Shown one piece after another: positions 1 to 8,378 of a DNA stretch of 49,660 bases. Position 1 is the first letter of the stretch. Every line of letters starts with the position of its first letter. The stretch is from NCBI GenBank assembly GCA_012523465.1, contig JAAYIK010000033.1:1-49660 (forward strand). Direction: 5' to 3'. A program made the position numbers and the translations under genes. The DNA comes from Lysobacteraceae bacterium. Its GTDB lineage: Bacteria; Pseudomonadota; Gammaproteobacteria; Nitrococcales; AK92. The notes beneath the pieces were generated by a model that worked only from the letters and a program-made list of their open reading frames with translations, was not told where the DNA came from and did no database searches.

Positions 1-2
1 CG

Positions 3-44
3 GTGCTGAAGCAGTACATCGAGCAACAGGAATCACCCGAGTAA
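3..44 (+). CDS. 3' end of an unidentified gene running in from the left edge
   Basis: A reading frame open from the window edge ends in VLKQYIEQQESPE followed by TAA at 42-44. It is hydrophilic and charged, and it stops 7 bases before the GTG of the next gene, so the two could be co-transcribed. Too little remains to assign a family. Frame 2 is also open here (to about 80), so the choice of frame is only a judgement of composition. Confidence 0.3.
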   Translation: MLKQYIEQQESPE

Positions 45-1274
45 TGGCGCTGTGCGCCATGCGCTGCTTCACCACCCCCTAAGCTGCTTCGCAGCTATAG
101 GCGGAGCACTGCGGCGCAGTTTGGTAGAGCAGCACCTGGCCGAGCTAAATGACCCGGAGAGCAAGGCAGGGCATGCTGCGCGCCAGGAGCAGCTGGATGA
201 TACTCCAGCCGACAAATTTGATCCGCAAGGTGCGTCGCCGCGAGCGAGCGCTGAGCCGGCATCAAGGAAAAAAGATAGGAAGCCTGCCAAGACTGCTAGA
301 AAGCAAAAGAATTCCCCGCGCGTCCAGGCGTTTGTCGATAAGCGCGGCCTAGCTAAGGGCGCTACTGTCACCTTCAATAGCGACCACGATTACGCAACGG
401 CGAACACGCCGTATATCATCGAAGACATTCGACTCAACAGCATGTATATTCGTGACGCGGAGAGTGGCAGCGGAACATTAATCGACCTGGCCTATCTTGC
501 GGCAGAGGATAAGCGCAACCCAATAATCTCATCGGTCATTCCTCCCAAGCGTAAAACTCGGAAATCGGGGCGCGTTAAGAGCGCCCAGCCTGTTGGTGCG
601 CCGCGCCGCGAAACCGAGAAAGGGCGCTCTGAGGAAGGTCTGGTTTATCGCTCCGACGGCTCCCCATTCAAGACGGCACAAGCTGCGCGCCTTGCCGCGA
701 AGAACCGCCGCCTGCAAGGCTACGAGCCGGTGCAGGTTGATGGTGGCTGGGCGCTGCGTCCTGTTCAAGCAAGCCAAGAGAAAGAGGCCAGGCGCGACGG
801 GCAGCCGGGGACCCGCGACAAAGAAGCACCCGAACGCAATCAGCTTGATGATGAGCTGCGCCGCGCCAAGGAGCGCGTTAAGCGCCTGCGCCGCGAGAAG
901 GGCGACGATGACGCAGAAACCAAAGCCGCCGAGTCTCAACTGCGCAAGATGCGCCAGAGCATATTCCAAGCCGAGGATCTTCTGGATTCGGCAATGGCTG
1001 GCGATTCTGGCGCGATTGGCAGGATTGAGGAGCTTGGGTTTAGCAAAACCGCTGCTAGCTTGCGTGGCGCTGAAGAAAGAACGCAGAAAGGCGAAGAAAG
1101 TGCTCAAGATGGTCAGCCTCAAATCAGATCAGAAAAGCAACAGGCCGGCAAGGAGCAGCGCCCGCAGCCGACTCCGAACCGTCTTGTTACGGACGAACGC
1201 GCCGAAGAACTTCGCCGCCGGCTCAAGGCAAAACTGTCACAGCTTAGCAGTGGTATCGATCCGGAGATCCTGGC

Positions 1275-1280
1275 CATAGG
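1275..1280. repeat. Left copy of 6-bp target site duplication (CATAGG)
   Basis: CATAGG lies directly left of the left inverted repeat. An identical CATAGG lies directly right of the other end at 2322-2327, as expected for a 6-bp duplication by an IS481-type element. The exact match means the insertion has not since been rearranged. Confidence 0.92.
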
Positions 1281-1301
1281 TGTCGTGTCTCGGATGATTC
1301 G
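1281..1301 (+). repeat. IS481-family left inverted repeat
   Basis: The 21 bases starting TGTCGTGTCTCGG pair with the right end with three mismatches. A possible transposase promoter follows at once, with TTGACT at 1302-1307 and a TACTCT-like element at 1324-1329. Confidence 0.88.
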
Positions 1302-1360
1302 TTGACTGGACGACGCCGTGGTTTACTCTTGGCCCGAGAGGTCATGCTGGAGCTGAAACG

Positions 1361-2326
1361 ATGCATCTGAGGCTGCACAAGAACGCCACCACGACACCCA
1401 GGATCCGCGCCGAGATCCAGGTCAGCAAGGAGCCCATGAGGGTTCTGGCCCAGCGCTTTGGCGTGAGTGTCTCCACCATCGCCCGCTGGAAGAAGCGTGC
1501 ATCGGTTCATGACGCCTCCCATACCCCTCATCGACTGCAAACCACGCTGACGCCGGCCCAGGAGTCCATCGTGCTCGTCTTGCGTAAAAGCCTGGGCCTT
1601 TCGCTGGATGACCTGCTGGCAGTCGTACGCGAGTTCATCCATCCGACCATCTCACGCGCTGCCTTGCACCGCATGCTCAAACGCCATGGAGTGTCGGCGC
1701 GCGAGGCATTGAGCGTGGATCGCCCCAGGACCAAGCCGTTGAAGGCCTACGAGCCCGGCTTCGTCCACATCGATGTGAAGTACCTGCCGCAGATGGCGGA
1801 CGAAACCACGCGGCGTTACCTGTTTGTGGCCATTGATCGCGCCACCCGCTGGGTGTTCGTGCGTGTCTATGCCAGCAAGAGCGCTACCAACGCCCGGCGC
1901 TTCCTGAAGGAATTGCACAAGGCCGCTGCCTTCCGTATCCGAACGATCCTGACCGACAACGGCAAGGAATTCACGGATCGCTTCATCACACGGGGAGAGC
2001 GTACGCCGACCGGCAGGCATCAGTTCGATCAGCTCTGCGAGGAGCTAGGCATTGAGCATCGCCTGACCCGCCCAAAACACCCGCAGACCAACGGCATGGT
2101 TGAACGCTTCAACGGGCGCATCGCCGACATCCTGCGCACCCATCACTTCCATTCCGGCGAAGAACTTGAGGCCACCATCCTGCGGTATGTCTGGCTGTAC
2201 AATCACCAACTGCCACAGAAAGCCTTGGGGCATGTCAGCCCCATCCAGGCCATGAAACAATGGCAGCGATCACACCCCGAACTGTTCAACAGACGTGTTA
2301 CCAATCAGCCGGGACACGACACATAG
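1361..2326 (+). CDS. IS481-family DDE transposase
   Basis: A 321-residue transposase that cuts and joins the IS ends. Residues about 20-50 form a helix-turn-helix (RVLAQRFGVSVSTIARWKKR). An rve-type RNase-H core follows, with the DDE triad visible as HIDVKYL, LTDNGKEF and NGMVERFNG. No frameshift or internal stop is seen. The coding frame runs right through the right inverted repeat and out of the element: its TAG stop (2324-2326) is supplied by the duplicated target CATAGG, so the last residues GHDT are encoded by the repeat itself. ATG at 1361 is the chosen start. It lies in the same orientation as the disrupted host gene. Confidence 0.93.
   Translation: MHLRLHKNATTTPRIRAEIQVSKEPMRVLAQRFGVSVSTIARWKKRASVHDASHTPHRLQTTLTPAQESIVLVLRKSLGLSLDDLLAVVREFIHPTISRAALHRMLKRHGVSAREALSVDRPRTKPLKAYEPGFVHIDVKYLPQMADETTRRYLFVAIDRATRWVFVRVYASKSATNARRFLKELHKAAAFRIRTILTDNGKEFTDRFITRGERTPTGRHQFDQLCEELGIEHRLTRPKHPQTNGMVERFNGRIADILRTHHFHSGEELEATILRYVWLYNHQLPQKALGHVSPIQAMKQWQRSHPELFNRRVTNQPGHDT
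2301..2321 (-). repeat. IS481-family right inverted repeat
   Basis: The complement reads TGTCGTGTCCCGGCTGATTG and matches the left repeat at 18 of 21 positions. It also encodes the C-terminal residues of the transposase. Confidence 0.88.
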
Positions 2327-2327
2327 G
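2322..2327. repeat. Right copy of 6-bp target site duplication (CATAGG)
   Basis: Identical to 1275-1280. The TAG inside this copy is the stop codon of the transposase. Confidence 0.92.
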
Positions 2328-4056
2328 AACCGAGCTGGCGGTTTACCATATCGAGCGTGGCGCTCGTCGGTTCGCTGCCTTTGCCAAGGCTGTTGCGCAA
2401 GATCTCGGTACAACCATCGAGAAGATCCGCCCGTATTTGAGAAGCTGGTACAACGGCGCCCGAGACATGATCGAGGACATGGGCGGCGACGTGTCCGGCA
2501 TGGATAGCCCGAACCAGGTTCGCGAGGCGCTGGCCCGTCTTGACCAAGGCGAAGAAACGGTAGCATCCGACCGCCGCAACAGCGAACAGCGCGACATCTA
2601 CAACGCTCGTCTTGAGGACATTAAAGACCTGGACGAAGCCAAGTCCATACTTGAGCAGTTGCGCACCGAATTGCTGATTGATGAGCGCACCGGCCTTGGC
2701 TCAAACAAGGCCTGGCTGACACGACAGCCTAAACGGTACGTTGCATCTATCGACTTGGACAGCCTCAAGTTCGTCAATGACAACATGGGGCACGAAGCAG
2801 GTGATGCCCTGATTGCCGCCGCCGGCGAAGCGCTGAGAACTGCTGGCCTCTCCCGGGATGCGTACCACGTATCCGGCGACGAGTTCTACGCTCAAGCCGA
2901 TGATATAGAAACGCTGCGCGATGCCCTTGAGCGCGCCCGTCAGTATCTGGCTGCCGCAACTATCAGTGGTCGGGGTTATGCTTATACTGGAGCAGGTTTT
3001 AGCTATGGCATAGGGGAGAACATTCATGATGCAGAAATCGCCCTCACACAAGACAAGCAGGCCCGCGAGAGACGCGGGGAGCGCGCTGCCCGTGGTGAGC
3101 GCCCGCGAGGCTTTGTTGACACCGACCAAAGACGTAGAGGATTTGGAGCTGGCCAAAGCGATGATAGCCAAGCTGCAACAGATCGGTCGGGCGAACGGCC
3201 CGAACGACCCGAGCCTCAGTTAGGCCAGCATGCGGACTCAGGCATCCCGGTTACTGAGGTCCGTGTAGCGGACCTGCAACTGTCGACGGATGTTCCACAG
3301 TTCAAGTCCGGAGCTGATGAGCGCGGGGTTGTCGAGCCGCTGGAAGGCGAGTTTGATCGTCGTGGCCTTGCGCCGATTCAGGTATGGCGTCGGCTGGACG
3401 GCAGGCTTGAGGTTATCTCTGGCCGCCACCGGCTAGACTTGGCCCGCCGGACCGGTCAGGAAACCATCCCGGCGCAAATCTACAATGAAGCCGATGGCTT
3501 CGATAAGGCCCAGGCGGCCATCCTCGATGCCGAGCTAAACATCCGTGACGGACAAGGAAAGGTTATTGATTATGTCGATTTCTTCCGAGAAGGATACTAC
3601 ACCGAAGAACAAGCGCGAGCGAAAGGGCTTCTGGCAAGAACTCCGGGACGCCGGGGTTACCGAATCGCAAATTCGGGAAGCGATACGCTCATTGCCGCGC
3701 TTCGTGCCGGTCGAATCCCTGACGCCCAAGCGGAAGCGATCGCGCTAGCAGCGCCAAATAACGAGCGGCTGCAATCGCTTGGCGTTGACCAGATCGTCAA
3801 CAAGGGGGCGAACACGCAACGCGCCGTGGCGACGATCCAGGCCGTGCAGGCGATGGGGGCGCAGCCGTCCGATACCACGGGGGATCTGTTCGGTTTTGAC
3901 GATAGCGCCATTCGTGAAGCCGAGCAGATGGCGGCCCTGGTTGCTCGCAAGCAGCGGGAGATTGGCGAGCGGCTTTCAGCGATTACTGGCGCTGCTCGCC
4001 GTCCTGAGATTGCCCGCCGTGAAGGGATCGATGTGCGCGACCCTGAAGCCGTCTAG
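2322..4056 (+). pseudogene. 3' part of the IS-disrupted polyvalent protein: GGDEF-like and ParB-like domains
   Basis: An open frame of about 577 codons continues the gene cut at 1280. It begins with a block of the form YHIERGARRFAAFAKAV...PYLRSWYNGARD, which I associate with phage polyvalent proteins. A GGDEF-like diguanylate cyclase fold then spans roughly 2665-3090: IDLDSLKFVNDNMGHEAGD supplies the metal-binding Asp and the GH..GD loop, and the signature reads SGDEF at 2872-2886. A ParB/sulfiredoxin-like domain follows at about 3241-3560 with ISGRHRLDLARR, resembling the ParB box II motif. A helical, basic tail ends at TAG 4054-4056. On its own this fragment lacks a convincing start; a downstream ATG could be used. 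Whether the GGDEF domain makes or binds c-di-GMP is unknown. Confidence 0.7.
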
Positions 4057-4277
4057 CAGGCAGCGCGAAGCCGAGAACGTTCTCACTGATTGGAGGATCC
4101 GCAGAGCATCGATGCCGAACTTGCCGGGTGCTTTCGTCGGAGCGGGGCGATGACGTGCTGAAGGCCGAGCGGCGCTTTGCCAACCACATGCTTTTTGCCA
4201 ATTCGACAAAGATCCGGGAGGCGTTTTCCGGCGCTGGAATTGCCAAGCGCTTCTGCAACGATGGCAAGCGCAACTGA
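4057..4277 (+). pseudogene. Decayed mobile-element coding remnant
   Basis: Short coding-like stretches appear in successive frames: QREAENVLTDW from 4061 (frame 2), SIDAELAG from about 4108 (frame 1) and a 42-residue run beginning DDVLKAERRFANHMLFANS from 4149 to the TGA at 4275 (frame 3). The composition resembles the preceding gene, so this looks like a frameshifted or deleted continuation of the element. No family can be named. Confidence 0.35.
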
Positions 4278-4602
4278 ACACCCCCATTTTGCGCGACTAG
4301 TTGTCCTGCTTTGGCTTAAGCTGTCACTGCGGTCCTGCGCGTCCTCATGTCGTGCTGGCATTTCGCTGGCGTCAGTCCCTTGTTACATGGGCCAACGCTG
4401 CTGACTCATCTTCTCTGGGCATTCTTGCGATCCCGGCCCGCTCAATGAGTGCTTTACGCAATGCAGCAAGTCCTCGCTTCGTCTATACTCGGGCCCTTCC
4501 GAGGAGTGTGCGCTAAGGGCAGGGGGCGGGGCGCTCGGCCTTTAGCAGACATTGTCTTCAACTGCCGGCTGCAAGCCGTGCCGACCTGAGTAGGGAGCGC
4601 CG
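4278..4602 (+). promoter_or_regulatory. Gene-free stretch upstream of glyA with probable promoter
   Basis: About 325 bases with no convincing gene mark the join between element remnant and housekeeping DNA. A TATACT box at 4484-4489 could be a -10 element; no clear TTGACA partner is seen 17 bases upstream. It would give a leader of about 110 bases. No glycine riboswitch or other structured leader was recognised. A purine-rich AGGGAG lies just before the glyA ATG. Confidence 0.4.
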
Positions 4603-5862
4603 ATGTTCTCCAGTGACATGACCATTGCCAGCTACGACCCTGAACTCGCTGAGGCGATCGAGAAAGAGCGCCGGCGGCAGGAAGAGCATATCGAGCTGAT
4701 TGCTTCTGAAAACTACGTCAGCCCGCGGGTGCTGGAAGCCCAGGGCAGCGTGCTCACCAACAAGTACGCCGAAGGCTATCCGGGCCGGCGCTACTATGGC
4801 GGCTGCGAATACGTGGACATTGCCGAGCAGCTCGCCATTGACCGCGCCAAGCAGCTGTTCGGGGCCGACTACGCCAACGTGCAGCCGCACTCCGGCTCGC
4901 AGGCCAACGCTGCGGTTTACTTCGCGCTGCTGAATCCGGGCGACACCATTCTCGGCATGAGCCTGGACCATGGGGGCCATCTGACCCATGGCGCTAAGGT
5001 CAATTTCTCCGGCAAGCTGTTCAACGCTGTGCAGTACGGGATCGACCCCGAGACCGGCGAAGTCGATTACGACCAGGTCGAGCGGCTGGCTAGGGAGCAC
5101 AAGCCGAAGATGATCGTCGCCGGCTTCTCCGCCTACTCGCGGGTGATGGACTGGCAGCGTTTCCGGGAGATTGCCGATTCGGTCGGCGCCTATCTGTTCG
5201 TGGACATGGCGCACGTCGCCGGTCTGGTGGCGGCGGGGCTGTATCCGAACCCGGTGCAGATCGCGGATGTCACCACCACCACCACCCACAAGACCCTGCG
5301 CGGTCCCCGTGGCGGCCTCATCCTGGCGCGCGCTAACCCGGAGATCGAGAAGAAGCTCAACAGCCTGGTATTCCCGGGCACCCAGGGCGGTCCGCTGATG
5401 CATGTGATCGCTGCCAAGGCGGTGGCGCTGAAGGAGGCGCTGGAGCCGGAGTTCAAGGAGTACGCGCGGCAAGTCGTGGCCAATGCCCGGGCTATGGCGG
5501 AGGTGGTGATGGAACGCGGCTACGAGGTGGTCTCCGGCGGCACCGACAACCACCTGTTCCTGATTTCCCTAATCAAGCAGGGCATTACCGGCAAGGACGC
5601 GGATGCGGCGCTGGGTCGCGCCAACATTACGGTCAACAAGAACACCGTGCCCAACGATCCGCAGTCGCCGTTCGTGACCTCGGGGCTGCGCATCGGCACG
5701 CCAGCGGTGACCACCCGCGGTTTCAAGGAGCCCGAGGTGCGGCAGCTGGCGCATTGGATCTGCGACGTGCTCGATGACATCGAGAACGAGGACACCATCG
5801 CCCGGGTGCGTCAGAACGTGCTGGAGCTTTGCAAGCGCTTCCCGGTGTACAAGCAGGTCTGA
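4603..5862 (+). CDS. glyA: Serine hydroxymethyltransferase
   Basis: A cytosolic PLP enzyme that interconverts serine plus tetrahydrofolate with glycine plus methylene-THF, the main one-carbon source. Its 419 residues match the family length. Recognisable blocks are [12 protein letters not shown] near the N-terminus, [11 protein letters not shown], the PLP lysine motif in [16 protein letters not shown] and [17 protein letters not shown]. The ATG at 4603 follows TAGGGAGCGCCG. It is the first gene of a tight forward run; nrdR begins 5 bases after its stop, an arrangement common in gammaproteobacteria. Confidence 0.98.
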   Translation: MFSSDMTIASYDPELAEAIEKERRRQEEHIELIASENYVSPRVLEAQGSVLTNKYAEGYPGRRYYGGCEYVDIAEQLAIDRAKQLFGADYANVQPHSGSQANAAVYFALLNPGDTILGMSLDHGGHLTHGAKVNFSGKLFNAVQYGIDPETGEVDYDQVERLAREHKPKMIVAGFSAYSRVMDWQRFREIADSVGAYLFVDMAHVAGLVAAGLYPNPVQIADVTTTTTHKTLRGPRGGLILARANPEIEKKLNSLVFPGTQGGPLMHVIAAKAVALKEALEPEFKEYARQVVANARAMAEVVMERGYEVVSGGTDNHLFLISLIKQGITGKDADAALGRANITVNKNTVPNDPQSPFVTSGLRIGTPAVTTRGFKEPEVRQLAHWICDVLDDIENEDTIARVRQNVLELCKRFPVYKQV

Positions 5863-5867
5863 GGCCC

Positions 5868-6365
5868 ATGCGCTGCCCGTTCTGCCATACCCACGATACG
5901 CGGGTGATCGACTCCAGGCTCGCCAGCGACGGTGACATGGTGCGCCGTCGCCGCGAGTGCACGGCATGCGGGGAGCGCTTTACGACCTTCGAATCGGCCG
6001 AGCTGCAACTGCCGCGGGTGATCAAGAACAACGGTATCCGCGAGCCATTCGATGAGAACAAGCTGCGTACCGGCATGCAACGCTCGCTGGAGAAGCGGCC
6101 GGTGCCGACCGAGGCGGTGGAGGCGGCGATCAACCGCATCAAGAAGCAGTTGATGGCCACCGGCGAGCGCGAGGTGCCGAGTCGCACGATCGGTGAGCTG
6201 GTCATGGCCGAGTTGAAGGAGCTGGACCAGGTGGCCTATGTGCGCTTCGCCTCGGTGTACCGCAGCTTCCAGGACGTCAGCGCATTTCGGGAGGTCATCG
6301 AGGGCTTGGAGGGGCAGCCGTCGCTGCTCAATCCATCCAACGATGCGCCCCGCGACGAGGACTGA
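5868..6365 (+). CDS. nrdR: Transcriptional repressor NrdR
   Basis: A 165-residue ATP-cone regulator that represses ribonucleotide reductase genes by sensing ATP/dATP. It starts [17 protein letters not shown], the first half of the zinc ribbon; the second half is CTACGERF. The ATP-cone domain follows from about residue 49. I placed the start at ATG 5868 because the protein family begins exactly there; an upstream TTG would add 13 unrelated residues. It sits 5 bases after glyA and 6 before ribD, so it is almost certainly co-transcribed with them. Confidence 0.97.
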   Translation: MRCPFCHTHDTRVIDSRLASDGDMVRRRRECTACGERFTTFESAELQLPRVIKNNGIREPFDENKLRTGMQRSLEKRPVPTEAVEAAINRIKKQLMATGEREVPSRTIGELVMAELKELDQVAYVRFASVYRSFQDVSAFREVIEGLEGQPSLLNPSNDAPRDED

Positions 6366-6371
6366 GCTCGC

Positions 6372-7538
6372 ATGAGCGAGTCGGACACTGGTGCCAAGCC
6401 CGTTCGCGCAGAAGAGCCGGACGGCCGCTTCAGCGTGGCCGATCACCGTTTCATGGCGCGCGCGCTCCAGCTCGCTGAGCGGGGATTGTGGACCACCCGG
6501 CCAAATCCCCGGGTCGGCTGCGTTATCGTGCGAGACGGGCAAATCGTGGGCGAGGGTGCACATTTGCGCGCCGGCGAGGCCCACGCCGAGGTGGTCGCGC
6601 TGGCCGCTGCTGGCAGGCGAGCGCGGGGCGCGACGGCCTACGTCACGCTGGAGCCATGCAGTCATCATGGCCGCACGCCGCCTTGCGTCGATGCGCTGCT
6701 GGCGGCGGGTATCGGCCGCGTGGTGGCGGCCATGGAAGATCCCAATCCCCGCGTCGCCGGAAAAGGACTGGCCCAATTGCGGGCGGCGGGAGTGGAAGTC
6801 GCTGCCGGCCTGATGGCAGCGCAAGCCGAGGCGCTCAATCCCGGCTTTGTCATGCGCATGCGCAGCGGCAGGCCCTATGTTCGCTGCAAGCTAGCGGCGA
6901 GCCTGGATGGGCGCACGGCGCTCGCCAGCGGCGAGAGTAAATGGATTACATCTTCTGCGGCCCGCCGCGACGTGCACCGGCTGCGGGCGCGCAGCTGCGC
7001 CATCGTCACGGGCAGCGGCACCGTGCGGGCCGACGATCCGGGGCTGACGGTGCGCGATGTGGAGCTGCCGCCGCACTGGCCGGGGCAGCCGCTGCGGGTG
7101 GTGCTGGATAGCAGGCTGCGTACGTCGCCGCAGGCAGCCGTGGTGCGAGGCGAAGGCAGCGTCGTGCTGTTCCATGGCGTAGAGGCGGCGCCCGAGGCGG
7201 CGGCCGCGCTGGCCGCCGCCGGTGCGCGGGTCGAGCGCGTGGCGACCGCATCGGCGGGCGGGCTGGATCTCGGCGCGGTGCTCGCCAGCCTGGCGGCGCT
7301 GGAGGTCAACGAGGCGCTGGTCGAGGCGGGGCCGACGCTGGCCGGCGCCTTCCTGCAGGCGGGGCTGGTGGACGAGCTGGTGGTCTACCTGGCGCCGCAC
7401 CTGATGGGGCATGAGGGCCGCCCGCTGCTGCAGCTGGCCGGCATCAGCACCATGGCCGAGCGGCTGCCGCTGCGCATCCTGGAGGTACGCATGGTGGGGC
7501 CGGATCTGCGGATTCGCGCCCGGCCGGAGGCAAGTTAG
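6372..7538 (+). CDS. ribD: Bifunctional riboflavin biosynthesis protein RibD (deaminase/reductase)
   Basis: Catalyses two riboflavin steps: deamination of the diaminopyrimidine product of GTP cyclohydrolase II, then NADPH reduction of its ribose. The N-terminal cytidine-deaminase-like domain shows zinc ligands in GEAHAEVVAL and LEPCSHHGRTPPCVDAL. The C-terminal reductase half runs from about residue 170 (VRCKLAASLDGRTALASG) to the end. At 388 residues it is normal length with an extra 20 or so N-terminal residues. The start at ATG 6372 lies 6 bases after nrdR, and ribE begins 3 bases after its stop. Confidence 0.96.
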   Translation: MSESDTGAKPVRAEEPDGRFSVADHRFMARALQLAERGLWTTRPNPRVGCVIVRDGQIVGEGAHLRAGEAHAEVVALAAAGRRARGATAYVTLEPCSHHGRTPPCVDALLAAGIGRVVAAMEDPNPRVAGKGLAQLRAAGVEVAAGLMAAQAEALNPGFVMRMRSGRPYVRCKLAASLDGRTALASGESKWITSSAARRDVHRLRARSCAIVTGSGTVRADDPGLTVRDVELPPHWPGQPLRVVLDSRLRTSPQAAVVRGEGSVVLFHGVEAAPEAAAALAAAGARVERVATASAGGLDLGAVLASLAALEVNEALVEAGPTLAGAFLQAGLVDELVVYLAPHLMGHEGRPLLQLAGISTMAERLPLRILEVRMVGPDLRIRARPEAS

Positions 7539-7541
7539 GTC

Positions 7542-8198
7542 ATGTTCACGGGAATCATTCAAGCGGTCGGCCGGATACGCAGTCGTGAGGTGCGCGGCGA
7601 GGACATGCGGCTGGTCATCGATGCCGGCGGGCTGGATCTTGGCAAGGCCCAGATCGGCGACAGCATCGCCGTCAGTGGGGTGTGCCTCACGGCGGTCGCA
7701 TTGGAGCCGGATGCCTTTGCCGCCGACGTCTCCGGCGAAACTCTGGCCCGCACCACCTTGGGTAGCCTGAAGGAGGGCGACCGGGTCAACCTCGAGCTGG
7801 CGCTGACGCTGGCCACGCCCCTGGGCGGGCATCTGGTGAGCGGCCATGTGGACGGGCTAGGCGAAGTGCTGGAGCGGCGTCCTGACGGCCGCTCGGAGCG
7901 CTTCCGCATCCACGCGCCGGAGCGACTGGCGCGCTACATCGCCGAGAAAGGTTCGATCTGCGTCGATGGGGTCAGCCTGACGGTCAACGCGGTCGACGGC
8001 AGCGTGTTCGATGTCAACATCGTCCCGCATACCTTGAGCGTGACCACGCTGGGCGAGTTTCGGCCCGGGCGCAAGGTCAATCTGGAGGTCGATTTGATCG
8101 CCCGCTACCTGGAGCGGCTCATGCTCGGCGACAAGGCGGCCGAGAGTGGCGGGGGCGGCAGCCTGGAGACGCTGCGGCGGGCCGGCTTCCTCGAGTGA
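7542..8198 (+). CDS. ribE: Riboflavin synthase, alpha chain
   Basis: Dismutates two molecules of dimethyl-ribityllumazine to riboflavin. The 218-residue protein starts with the invariant MFTGIIQAVGRI and contains two lumazine-binding repeats. In the first, AVSGVCLTAVAL and GHLVSGHVDGLGEV are visible; in the second, SICVDGVSLTVNAV and NIVPHTLSVTTLG. It follows ribD by 3 bases. About 180 bases separate it from ribBA. Confidence 0.97.
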   Translation: MFTGIIQAVGRIRSREVRGEDMRLVIDAGGLDLGKAQIGDSIAVSGVCLTAVALEPDAFAADVSGETLARTTLGSLKEGDRVNLELALTLATPLGGHLVSGHVDGLGEVLERRPDGRSERFRIHAPERLARYIAEKGSICVDGVSLTVNAVDGSVFDVNIVPHTLSVTTLGEFRPGRKVNLEVDLIARYLERLMLGDKAAESGGGGSLETLRRAGFLE

Positions 8199-8378
8199 GC
8201 GTGGCCAGCGCCGCGGTACCCGGCCCGGTCGTCAGCAGCGGCTGAAACTCCGTGCCAGCTCCGGCCCGGGCCGACCAGCGCTGCGCCGCTTCGCTGGCAT
8301 TGTTTCGCTTCTGCCGGGAAAATAAGGGCGCCGCTAGCACGGCCGTGGAAATCAACAGAGCGTATCCGAAGGCACAGC

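Larger units (their letters stand above)
52..1305 (+). pseudogene. 5' part of an IS-disrupted polyvalent protein gene (phage/conjugative element)
   Basis: The likely start is GTG at 52. Residues 1-409 (to base 1280) are native; the last residues up to the TGA at 1303-1305 are read from the insertion sequence. The native part is very charged and low in hydrophobics. It has a short module around SEEGLVYRSDGSPFKTAQAA and VDGGWALRP, which I recall from large phage proteins, and a coiled-coil stretch from about 268 to 310. It ends in LSQLSSGIDPEILAIG. Deleting the IS and one target copy joins this in frame to TELAVYHIERGARRFAAFAK at 2328 onward, restoring one continuous protein of about 985 residues. 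Such multi-domain 'polyvalent proteins' are carried by phages and conjugative elements and are thought to act in the recipient cell soon after DNA entry. The domain naming is from memory; the split itself is plain in the sequence. Confidence 0.75.
1281..2321 (+). mobile_element. Complete IS481-family insertion sequence, 1041 bp
   Basis: The element is bounded by imperfect 21-bp terminal inverted repeats beginning TGTCGTGTC (1281-1301 and complement of 2301-2321; 18 of 21 match) and flanked by CATAGG on both sides. It carries a single full-length DDE transposase gene. The ends, duplication and intact transposase suggest a fairly recent and possibly still active insertion. It interrupts the polyvalent protein gene without any loss of target bases. 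The IS481 assignment rests on the transposase architecture (N-terminal HTH, rve integrase core), the TGT ends and the 6-bp duplication. Confidence 0.92.

Noticed and set aside
8199..8378. Possible FMN riboswitch ahead of ribBA
   Set aside because: The conserved RFN helices and GGGGTGAAATTCCCC-like core are not present in the 180-base gap.
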